Assembly: GCA_027924585.1 (NCBI GenBank)
Contig: BSBM01000870.1
Location: 3,409,001-3,473,000, forward strand
Direction of reading: 5' to 3'
Length of the DNA: 64,000 nt
Source: Larix kaempferi
Lineage: Eukaryota > Streptophyta > Pinopsida > Pinales > Pinaceae
Positions 46,862 to 57,021 of the stretch are shown in pieces (position 1 is the stretch's first letter; each line of letters opens with the position of its first letter). The translations under genes were made by a program, and so were the position numbers. The notes below the pieces were generated by a model that did no database searches, had not been told where the DNA came from, and worked only from the letters and a program-made list of their open reading frames with translations.

Positions 46862-47359
46862 GTGGCTTTTCTGCTTTGCTTTGTCTCATTGTTATTGAAA
46901 GGTGAAACCGATCTGCAAAGCAAACGAGATCTGGCCTTATGGAAGCTATTGCCTTGCTTTCCGGTGTGCTACAGCGGAAGGCCATATTTGGGATTTCAGG
47001 CTACAAATCAAGCTATTGGAAGAGATTACTGTGGCTGTATCGTAGGCGAAGATGCCACAGTTGCTTCCGGTGCTATAGCCGAAGAACATCTTTGGGAGCG
47101 TTTTTCTAGCCGATTGTGTAAGGACAACGACAATGAGCCGAGATTGTTGTCTACAGAGGCCGCAAAGGCTGCGAGACGGAGCTTGGCATGGCGGAGAAGC
47201 GATGTCACGGTTTCGAATCTGCTCTCCGACAAGCCATGGTTTGAAGCCCCCTATCTCTGGATCATCGCTCGCCTGTGTTTGAAGCCCCCCGTGATAACTT
47301 GGAATGTACAGAGGCATACGAATTCCCATTTCAGAATTCCCAGTGCTCTGTGTCGCTGA
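46862..47359 (+). CDS. Weak candidate ORF in a GC-richer island
   Basis: A 165-residue frame in DNA clearly richer in G and C than its surroundings. The opening codon is GTG, not ATG, and there is no recognised domain. A minus-strand frame with an ATG (47329-46946, 127 residues) overlaps it, so the coding strand is uncertain. Composition and the TAGGGTTT-containing DNA that follows suggest the edge of a former gene. Treat as an unproven coding remnant. Confidence 0.25.
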   Translation: MAFLLCFVSLLLKGETDLQSKRDLALWKLLPCFPVCYSGRPYLGFQATNQAIGRDYCGCIVGEDATVASGAIAEEHLWERFSSRLCKDNDNEPRLLSTEAAKAARRSLAWRRSDVTVSNLLSDKPWFEAPYLWIIARLCLKPPVITWNVQRHTNSHFRIPSALCR

Positions 47360-49764
47360 TCCATATCGGAAGCCCTTCGAAATGAAATGATGGGAGGCCC
47401 TTCAAAATGAATAGATAGATCTGGGAAGAGACAAATCTGCTGACTTATCTGGTGCGTTTTGGATTTTAATATTTAACTCCTTCCTCCTTTGGTGCGTTTG
47501 TATGCTAGGGTTTCCGAGTTCTATTGGAATATGAGTCTGTGTGGTCGGGTGTCTGAATTTGATTGTGGTTTAATGTCTGAGTATGGGTTAGTCTCTGTTT
47601 TAATGTCTGATTATGGTTTAATCGGTGTGTGAATCTGATTGTGGTTTAATGTCTAACGAGGCTGGACAGAAATAGAGGCAAAGAAATAGAGGAGGCTGGA
47701 CTAAAATAGAGGCAACGAATTAGGGGATTCAATTTCCGGTATATTCTTTTATTATTCCCACTTAGCACGTCGTTTAGAAGCAATCTCATTCATTTATGTT
47801 AATCACTTGGGCATTGCAATGAGGGATGGGTTCTGTTCTTGAGCATTGCAATGAGGGATGGGTTCTGTTCTTGAGCATTTCCATAAGGGTTGGGTTTTTC
47901 TCCTGAGTAGAATGGTTTTTTATTATTCTCTCTGAGTTCTGTTTTGCTTTGTTAATCACTTGGGTGTTACCATGAGGGATGGGTTCTATTCTTGAGCTTT
48001 TCTACGAGGGTTGGGTTTTGTTCTGAATAGAATGGGTTTTTATTATTTTCTCTGAGTTCTGTTTTGCTCTAAGACGCCATAGCTTCCCTAGTCCTTGAAA
48101 TAAATGTTTGATTTCTGATCTTCTCTCAAAAACCCTAGAAAATCTAACGCAAATGTTTGATTTCTCTTCTTCTCTCAAAAACCCTAGAAAATCTAACGCA
48201 TCTATGGTTTAAAATTTTTGGAACTTGTATAAGATTTGAGGCACAAACTTGTGATATAAAAGATTTTGGTTTAAATTCTTTTATAGTGGCTTAACCCATA
48301 AGAAAAATGGGGTTGGTTTTTGTTCTGAGCTATTAAGCATATGGTTTTCGCCTAGAGGATTTGATATTTCCAATGACGTTCTTGACGATACATTTTTTTC
48401 GTAGTTCCTTGTTATGCTGATTCACGACGTATATGGAAGTTTATTTTTTTATGACGTATATTAATCTTTGATTCATTTTTTTTTATGACTTATGCCGATC
48501 TCCGACTGTCAGTGCGTACATTTTTTTTTATGACTTATGCCGATCTCTGACTGCCACACATGACCTCCATACAATTTGGCAGTCTGCTCATAATTCGTCT
48601 AAACTCTGTGTATCGGCATTCCTTCGAATTTAATTTGTATTTTTGGATGAGCTTTTAGAAATTGTTATTTTTTTTATATTAATTTTATTAATTTGTATTT
48701 TTGGATAAGCTTTTAGAAATGGTTGTTTTTTTATATTAATTTTATTTATTAAAATTATTTGTTTTGTATTTTCTTTCAATTTTTGAAAATTTGGTTGAAT
48801 TAATTAAACAATTTCTAAATTCTGATGAAATCTTTTAGAAAATAATTCAAATTTAAAATTTCTTTGTAACATATCTATGTAGACGGTAGCTATTGCAATA
48901 TTTAAGATTTGTATATTTTTTTTGTATTTATTCTCAATTATTATATTATATTTATAGATGTGTGTCTAAACTGTGTACTCGGTATTGATCTAAAATTTAA
49001 TTTCTATTTTTAATAGAGCTTTAAAGTTTATTAGCTCTTTTCTTTGTTATCATTATTTTATATTAATCTTGTTTATTTACTTTTGCATCTTTCCTATGAG
49101 TGTTTTTATAATCACCAATATTTATTAAATTATTAATTTGTTTTAATTTTAATATTATATTAAAGTATCGAGAAGTATTATAATATTAATGTAGACTAAA
49201 GATAACATTACAATCTTTAAAATATTACTAACCTTACATGTGGTGATACTACACTATGTAATAATATTGATATCTTTTAAATATGGTGTTTCTTCAATAA
49301 TGATTGTGCAATAATGATTTAAATTAAATGTGGCGAGCTGTATTTTTTTAGTTATCTTATTGTGATTCAGATTGGTACTTTGCGGCCCTTTGCCTATCAA
49401 GAACGTTTCCTATGGACTTCCCTATCTTCCATCATTATTGCTATTTGGCAGCATTCTAAACATTCAATAGGGGCATGGCAAGTTCTAGGCTAGCCTCCTA
49501 CCACATAACATAATCGATTAAAAACTAATTTGTGATATATACATTTCGATTAAAAACTAATGTTCCATATATTGGCAATGGCATAGCCAATCTAGTGGAA
49601 ACCATCAGATTTCTTTCTCGTGGGTTGTTGTTTAGGAATCCAAAGGTTCCACGTCACATCAAATTACACTTCAAATGCAGGTCTCTCGGCTCCCGCGGTG
49701 GTTTAATTTTTTTCGGATATAAAAGATTTTAAAGTGGCTTAACCAAAATGGGTTGGGTTTTGTT
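47360..49764. other. Non-coding region with short local duplications
   Basis: Contains a 33-bp direct repeat (GCAATGAGGGATGGGTTCTG at about 47817 and 47850), a diverged ~150-bp duplication (47800-47950 against 47955-48070), and a ~48-bp duplication with CTCAAAAACCCTAGAAAATC (near 48126 and 48173). The texture is that of plant gene-flanking or intronic DNA. No exon was found. Confidence 0.55.
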
Positions 49765-49930
49765 CCCAGCTAGGCCCAAACCAAATCATTAACCGGCCCG
49801 TGTTTCAGGGTTTACACATTACTATCTTCTCTTTATATTTCGATTCAGCCGCCTGTAGTATAATTAGATTTAGGGTTTTGAGTTTATTTGTTGCTATCAA
49901 ATTCTCTTCTCCCTGGGCTACTTGGTGAGT
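49765..49930 (+). promoter_or_regulatory. Possible promoter and 5' leader with site II and telo-box motifs
   Basis: TAGGCCCAAACC (49771) and ACCGGCCCG resemble site II elements; TTAGGGTTT at 49870-49878 is the telo-box complement. In plants these motifs sit together in promoters of ribosomal-protein and other growth genes. A pyrimidine-rich leader (TCTTCTCTTTATA) lies between, and CTTG|GTGAGT at 49924/49925 could be a 5'-UTR splice donor. No downstream exon is recognisable before the purine tract begins at 50750. Confidence 0.4.
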
Positions 49931-50389
49931 AGTATCTTATACATTATGAAACTATTATTTCATATTTATTAATTTAAAAATTGGGAAAGGTCTTTATGAA
50001 ATTCCGCACCTTAATTTTTTTAGATTTGTAGTTTAATTTCTGGAGTTTTTTTAAAAATGGTTTTAGATTTATTTCACACTTTCTATGAAAATATTTATGA
50101 GATTTGTAGTTTAATTTCTGGAGTTTCTTTGAAAATGGTTTTAGATTTATTTCACACTTTCTATGAAAATATTTATGTAGGTATCATTTAGATTTGAAGT
50201 TTATTGTTGGTTATTTACAATTAGCGTCTCTTTATTGCACATCATTTAGATGTGAATTTTACTGTTGGTTATTTACAATTAGCATCTTTTTAATGAAAAA
50301 TTTAAGAAATTATAATGTAAATTTTTATAAAAATTAAATATTTTAATTATATTAAATTATATATATATCTTTATAAAAATAAAATATTG

Positions 50390-50393
<4 letters not shown>

Positions 50394-50434
<41 letters not shown>
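50394..50434. repeat. (AT)n microsatellite
   Basis: About 41 bp of uninterrupted AT repeats. Confidence 0.97.
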
Positions 50435-50439
<5 letters not shown>

Positions 50440-50749
50440 TGTGTGTGAGGGGGGGGTTTATTTCCCTAAATATTAGAACTTTTATGTGATTGAAAGAATG
50501 GTCAAAAATCCTAGTTGGTAGTAGAGGTTTCCTCTTCATAGTTTACATATTTTATTTTTTAAAACAATTTCATAGTTTATTATTTTGAAGTTAATTTAAG
50601 CGTAGTAATTAATTTTGTATTGTAGTATGTTTTAGAGAACTTTTTAAATTTTGAAAAGATATATATGTGGAAAATTATATTTCATGTAATATCATTAAAT
50701 TATAATTATTTATATTTTTAAGTTGTTGTACAAAGAGTTGGGAGGTGTT

Positions 50750-53700
50750 TTATGAGTGACATTGTGAGAAATGTTATTAAGATGAATGCATGAAGATGGT
50801 GGGTTATAAAATGAGTAGGTGGGGATGTGGGAAAAAGAAAAGCAAAAGGTAGGGAGGATAGCACACAATTGAATGGTAGAGAATACATGGGGTGTAGGAA
50901 GAGGTGTACGAATAGGAGAGGGAAGGGATGTGGAGTGGGTGAGGGTGCAAGGGGCCATGGGCCGAGAGGAGAAAAGAGAGAAGGAAGGGGAGGGGGGAGG
51001 AGGGGGAAGGAGGGGAAGGAGGGAGGGTGCAGGGAGGCGGATGATGAGTGAGAAGGGGAGGGGGGGGGGGAGAGAGGAAATGGGGAGGAGGAGAAGGAGA
51101 AGGTAGGGAGAAGGGGATGGATGAGGAGGAGGAGGAGGAGGGGGGGTGGGGAGGAAAGGGGAGAGGAGTGGAGGAGGATGAAGATGGGGGAAGGGGAGGG
51201 GGAAAGGGGGGGACGAGGAGGAGGTAGATGGGATGGGAAGGGGAGTTAGGTGCAGAGGGGAGGAGGAGGAGGAGGAGGAGAGGGAGGGAAGGGAGCTTGG
51301 GGTGGGAGGAGGAGGAGAGGGAAGGGAGGGGAGGGAGCCTGGGGTGGGAGGAGGATGAGGAGGAGAGGCAAGGGACGCAGAGGTGGTGGTGGAGGTTGGG
51401 GAGGAGGAGGAGTGCGCGATGGGAGAGGAGTGAAGGAGGAGGAAGAGAGGGGGCGGGAGGAGGAAGAGTTAGAGTTGGAGGAGTTGGAGAAGGAGGAGGG
51501 GGGATTTGGAGGAGTTGGAGGAGGATGAGGACCCGAGGTCGGGGGGTTAGTGGAGGGTTGGGAAGAGGAGTAGTGGGGGATGGGATTGGAGCAGAGGAGG
51601 AGTGGGGAAGGGGAGAGGAGGTGGAGGAGGAGGAGGAGGGGAGGGAGAGGGGGAGTGGGAGGAAGAGGAGGATGAGTGGGAGGAGGAGGAGGAGGAGTGG
51701 GGAGAGGGGGGTAGGGGGTAGGGGGGGAGGAGGAGAGAGGGGGGGAAGGAGAGGAGGGAGAGAAGAGGAGGAGGGTGGTAAAGGAGAGGAAGAGTGGGGA
51801 AGGGGAGGAGGAGGAGGGAGGTAGGATGGGGAGGGAAGGGGGAGAGGGGGGAAGAGTGGAAGGGAAAGTGGGGGTGGTGGAGGGTGGGGAGGAGGAGGAG
51901 TGGCAAACCGAGTGGAGGGGGATATGGGTAGGGGAGAGGGGGGGAGTGTGGGGAGGTGGAGGAATGGTGGAGGGAGTGGAGTTGAGGAAGAGGGAGAGAG
52001 GATGAGGAGGAGGAGGAGTAAGAGGGGGGGTAGGAGGAGGAGGTGGAGGTGGAGGAGAGTGTGGGGAGGAGGAGGAGAGGGGGAGGAGGATGGGGAGGGA
52101 GGAGGAGGCATAGGGGAGGGGGAGTGGAGGGAAAGGGGTAGTGGAAGGAGGAGTTAGGGGAGGCGAGGGAGAGGGGGGTGGGAAGTGGGGGAGAGGGGGA
52201 ATGGGAGGAGGAGGAGGAGGAGGAAGGGAGGAAGAGGGGTTGGGAGAGGGGGAATGGGAGGAGAAGGAGGAGAGTGAGGGAGGGGAAGGGGGGATGGTGG
52301 ATGGTAGGGAGGAGGAGGAGATGGCGATGGGAGTGGAGTGGAGGAGGAGGAGGTTGAGGTGGTAGAGATTGTGGGGAGGAGGATGGGGAGCTGGCGGCGG
52401 GGGGATGAGAGGAGGAGGAGAGGGGAAGGAGGATGGGAAGTAGGGGGTGGGGGGAGGAGGAATATGAGAGGGGGGAGGGGGGTTGCTGGAGAGTGGGGAG
52501 GAGGAGTGGGAAATGGGAGGGGAACAGAGGAGGAGGTGGAGAGGGGGAGGAAGAGTGGGGGAAAATGGGGGTGGTGGAGGGTGGGAAGGAGAAGGAGTGG
52601 GAAATGGGAGGGGAGTAGAGGAGGATGTAGAGATTGGGAGGAGGAGGAGGAGGAGTTGGGAAGGGGAGAAGGATGAGGGGGATGGGGAAGGGAAGGAGGG
52701 GGTAAGAATCTAGATAGGTAAGGGGAAGGGAGGGAGGGAAGAGGAAGAGAGAGGGAGGAGGGAAGGGGGATGGGGAGGAGGAGGTATAGGGGTGAGGGAG
52801 GGGGATGGGAGGGAGAGGGGGAGTGGGAGGTGGAGGTGGAGGAGAGAGGGGGGGGTGGTGGAGGATGGGAAGGGGGGCTCAAAGGAGGAGGAGTGGCAGG
52901 AGGAGGGGGAGGAGGGGAGGGTGGGAGGGAGAGGAGCAGAAGGAGCAGTGGAGGGAGAGGGAGAGGAGGAGGAGTGGGAGAGGGGGAGGTGAGGGGGGAG
53001 GGGAGGGGGGAGGGAGAGGAGGAGATGGAGGAGGAGAGGGAGAGGGAGAGGAGGAGGGAGAGGGTGAGGTGGAGGAAGTTGATGATGTGGGGGAGTGAGG
53101 GGGGAGTGGGAGGAGGTAAGGTGGAGGCAAATGGGGGGTAAGGAGAGTGGGAGAGGGGGAGAAGGAGGAGTAAGGAGGGTGGAGATGGGAGGTGGGAGGG
53201 AGAGGTGGAGGGGGGAGGAGGAGTGGTGAAGGGAGGGGAGTAGAGGAGGAGTGAGATAAGGGGAGGAGGAGGAGGAGGAGGACGGGGGGAGGAGGAGTAG
53301 TAGGAGGAAGGGGAGGGGAGGGAGAAGGGGGAGGAGGAGGAGGAGTGTGGGGGGAGGGGAGAGGAAATCAAGAGGAGGAGGAGGAGGAGTGGGGAGAGGG
53401 AGAGGGAGATGGGAGGGAAAGGGGATTGGGAGGAGGAGTGGGGAAAGGGGGAGTGGGAGGAGATATGGGGAGGGAGTGCGGGTGGTGGAGGGTGGGGAGG
53501 AAGACGGGGGAGTGGGCGATAGGATGGGAGTAGAGGAGGGAGATAGGAAGGGGAGGAGGAGGAGTGGGGAAGGGGAGGATGAGGTAGAGAGGGAGGATAA
53601 GGAGGAGAGAGGGGGAGGGGGAGGGGGGGTAGAGGAGGGAAGGGAGGAGGAGTGATGACATGATGGGAGTGGACAAGGAGGGAGATATAGGGGAGGGGGA

Positions 53701-54232
53701 GGAGGAGTAGGAGGGTGGGGAGGAGTAAGAGGAAGAGTAGTAGGGCGATGGTGAGGTGGAGGAGTGTGTTAGGGGAAGGGGAGGGGGGAGAGTGTGGTGG
53801 GGTGGAGGGGGGAGGAGGAGGAGTAGGTAGGAGGAGGAGGAGTGGCAAGAGGGGGTGTGGGAGGAGGAGGATAAGAGGCTGGGGTGGGTAAGGGGAGGTG
53901 GTGGAGGGGGGGAGGAGGCAGAGTGGGTGATGGGGGGGGGAGCGAAGGAGGAGGGAGAGAGTGGGAGGAGGAGGAGAGGGGGAGTGAAAGGAGGGGTGGA
54001 GGGTAGGGAGGAGGATGAGTAGATGATGGGAGCGGAGTAAAGGATGAGGGAGAGAGGAGTATGAGGAGGAGGGGGAGGGGATGGGGGAGAGAGGGAGGAG
54101 GAGGAGGAGGAGGAGGGGAAGAGTGGGATGGGGAGGAGGAAGGTGGGAGGGGAGGAAGAAGAGGGAGGATGAAGAGGGATGAGGGGAAGGGATAGGGGGG
54201 ATGATGAGGAAGGGAGGAGGATAAGGAGAGGA
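50750..54232. repeat. 3.5-kb purine-rich (GGA)n minisatellite tract
   Basis: The plus strand is almost wholly G and A (GGAGGAGGAGG, GGGGAGGG), with sparse T and very few C. Longer modules recur, notably GGTGGTGGAGGGTGGGGAGG followed by GGAGTGGGAAATGGGAGG (near 51873, 52563, 53483). Frames of 435 and 564 residues on the minus strand are only P, S, L, T and H; they are translations of (CCT)n and must not be read as genes. Confidence 0.95.
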
Positions 54233-55430
54233 CTAATTCACTTGTGTCTTTCAGGTATAGACTAACAACTTGTAAACTTCCTTACCAAGTACTTGTATCT
54301 TGAAATTTGTTACGAGCAAGGGGTGTGGGAACCTTGGTCATCTCGCCCTTAACTAAACACAAATGTAGTAGCAAATAGAACAAAATTCCGTTGCTAGGTT
54401 TGGTTTTTACTACCCTAGTTGAAATTTTCCAAGTGTCCTTGAATGACATTCGGAAGCGAATACAAACTCGCCATAATCATATAACCAAGGATCGAATTGA
54501 CAAATAGTCATTTTTTTTGAAATCATGACATCGATTTATCGCGAGAGACACCTCTCCCCAGTCACATCATGGACCAATAATTGTCTATAATGTCGATTTT
54601 CAGAACTAGGGTTTTGCTCATTAGCAAGCAATGCATTTTCTACATTTTATACTTAAATATTTAAAGTTTGTGCCAAGAGATGCTGTGGGAACCTTCTCCT
54701 TATCTCCCTTGACCAAACACACCTCCAGGAGTGAACATAACTCAATTTTGTTGCTCGGTTTGGTTTTTATGTCAGTTGAAATTTTCCAAATGTCCTTGAA
54801 TAACATTGGAAAGCGAGTTGAAACTCGCCATAACTGGATAAATGAGGCTAGGATGAACAAACTGTCAGTTCTGTTAGAATCAAGACATCGGGTTATCACT
54901 AGGGATACCCCACTCTAGTCAGTTCATGGACCTTTATTTGTCTATACTGACAGTTTTCACAATTACAGTTTTGCTCATTAACCAACAATGCAATTTTTGC
55001 ATTATATGCTCAAATATTGAAAGTTGTTCCGAGTGAGGGTGTTGGAAACCTGGCCATATTTCCCTTGACCAAAGAGGAATGAAATTCAATTCGATTGCTT
55101 AGTTCAGTTTTTATGCCCCCTTTTGAAATTTTCCAAGTGTACCTGGATGGCATTGGGAAGCGAGTTGAAACTCGCCATAACTGGATAATAGATGCTCGGA
55201 TGGACAAATGCAAATTCCATTGAATCAAGACATTAGGTTATCTCCAGGGACACCCCTTTACAATCACTTTCTGGAATGATCATTGTCCATATTGAACCCT
55301 ATCCGGTCACTTCATTAGGAACCCTGGCCATCTCACCCTTAACCAAACACACATGCAGGAGCAAACAAAACTCAATTCCATTGCTCGGTTTGTTTTTTAT
55401 TCCCCCGATTGAAATTTTCCAAGTGCCTTG
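54233..55430. repeat. Diverged ~355-bp satellite, copy 1
   Basis: Monomer marks TTGCTNGGTTTGGTTTTTA fall at 54391, 54751, 55094 and 55381, intervals 360, 343 and 287. Shared text includes TTTTCCAAGTGTCC, AGCGAGTTGAAACTCGCCAT, ATCAAGACATCGGGTTATC and ACAGTTTTGCTCATTA. The layout aligns with the 359-bp satellite at 7386-9092. The small frames on both strands are repeat translations. Confidence 0.9.
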
Positions 55431-55507
55431 AGAGGGGTGTCCCTAGGGGGGATGGGGAGGTGGTGGATGAGGGGAGGAGGAGTGGAAAATGGGACGGGAG
55501 CAAAGTA

Positions 55508-56072
55508 AGAGGTGTTGGTTGTGGAGCCTGATCTCCAGATTCAAAGATATTATTATTCAACATGTCTTTACCCCAGGTTTGGTTATGATCCCAACACAAC
55601 CCTAGGGGGGTCCGGGGGGCGCAGGGGCTAGCCGACCCTCGAGAAAGGGGGTTTGGGGGAAACGCCCCCAAGTTACGGGAGTTCAAAAATTTTTGGGGTT
55701 GTTTTCTCCACCAGTTTTTGGGCCCATGGTTTTGGGTAACCCATGGTATTTTCCCATTATGTTTCCCTTATAAAAGAAAGGCATTGTAACATGACTAGGG
55801 TTGATGTATTAGGTTTTATGCATTGTAAAGATCTCTGAGATCAAAGAAGAGAGACCGTGAGACAGTGAAGGGGAAGTGCAGCGGTTGTGCTGCAGGTTGT
55901 ATCCCTTCACTTTGCTGGATGGAATAATAATAAGGACTGGCAACTTCAGTGTGGACGTAGCCCAAGTTGGGTGAACCACGATATATCTGTCTCTCTTGTA
56001 ATGTGTGTGTGATTATATTTGCATTTCTATTTATTTTTATTGCTCTGCGATCTTGTTTTTTCTAACAAGAGG
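55508..56072. mobile_element. Solo LTR (555 bp) with AGAGG target duplication
   Basis: The LTR is 55513-56067, TGTTGGTTGTGGAGCC to TTTTTTCTAACA, flanked by AGAGG on both sides. Inside are TTATAAAAGAAAGG (likely TATA region, near 55770) and the typical tail AGTTGGGTGAACCACG. No internal coding DNA is present, so it is a product of LTR-LTR recombination. The style is that of plant copia LTRs; that class is inference. Confidence 0.9.
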
Positions 56073-56185
56073 GAGACAGGGGGAGGAGGAGGAGGGGGGA
56101 GGAGGATGAGTGGGAGTGGAGGGGGAGGGAGGAGGAGGGAGAGGGAGAGGGGTTGGAGGAGGAGGATGGGGGAGGGATGAGGAGA
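56073..56185. repeat. Purine-rich repeat remainder, copy 1
   Basis: The (GGA)n-type repeat resumes after the solo LTR, showing that the LTR inserted into the purine array. Confidence 0.85.
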
Positions 56186-56542
56186 AGTGGCATTTCGTTG
56201 TGATTTTAGACAATTCCTTACCCCAATATCGAGGTGGTATGATAACCTAAACTATTTGTTCCATATTTGGTAGCCATTCTTCCATTTTCCCATGCCCTCC
56301 ACAGACCTATGGGATAGACCTTGCCCCACCATTTTCATCGGTTTGGGAATCCTTGGGAACCATCCAGTTGAGAGCGATTGACTGTGTGAGCATATTATTT
56401 ACAAATATTTGTTGTTGTCAAAGAAATTTAAATGAACAAGCTTAATTTAATGAATCTGGGTTATTAAAATGAATAGAATATCTGTACGAAATATCAAATA
56501 AAATGTACATTTTTGTGGCTCGATTTCCATGCCAGTTCCTTG

Positions 56543-56945
56543 CACTAGTACAAAATGAGAAATTAATGACTAAAAAAATGATTAAAATTTGACTATAAAC
56601 GACTATTTTTGAGTCGGTGACTAATAGTATCCGATTTCCACTATCTTATCTCTAGTTGTATTTCACTAGTCATTATTTGGTTGACTTATTAGTCATTGAT
56701 AGTCATTGATTAAGTCATTGATTTAGTCATTGATACTCACTGATTTAGTCACTAATTTAGTCACTGATTTAGTCATTGATTGTCACAATTAATGACCAAA
56801 TATACGACTAAATAAACTACTAGATGATAACATATTAATGACTAATCTAAATATGACTAAACATTAGTCACGCTATAAGATACTGGAAATTAGCTACTGA
56901 TAGTCGTATATATGCGAATTTAGTCATTTTATTAGTCACTAATTT
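56543..56945 (+). mobile_element. CACTA transposon terminus with subterminal repeats, copy 1
   Basis: Starts CACTAGTACAAAATGAG, a CACTA (En/Spm-type) terminal sequence, followed by dense repeats of AGTCATTGATT, GACTAA and TAGTCACT in both orientations, as expected for transposase-binding subterminal repeats. The opposite end (TTTTGTACTAGTG) was not found in the window, so only one end is present or the element runs into the downstream DNA. Confidence 0.75.
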
Positions 56946-56949
56946 ATGA

Positions 56950-57021
56950 GGGTATGGAAGAATTGAACCACCAATCTCCTGCCTATAATTACGCAGGTGC
57001 TCTACCATTGAGCTAGCACCC
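56950..57021 (-). tRNA. tRNA-like sequence (probable pseudogene), copy 1
   Basis: Minus strand GGGTGC TA GCTC AATGGTA GAGC then CCTGC...GCAGG, then GGTGG TTCAATT CTTCC, then an acceptor return. D-arm and T-arm (TTCAATT) are conserved. The acceptor is only 6 bp and the apparent anticodon loop is 10 nt (GTAATTATAG), so no anticodon can be assigned. The T-stem carries mismatches. Likely a decayed or tRNA-derived sequence. Confidence 0.6.

Noticed and set aside
50804-53848. Minus-strand frames of 435 and 564 residues made of P, S, L, T and H
   Set aside because: They are translations of a (CCT)n-type tract; comparable long frames exist on the opposite strand and in other phases.
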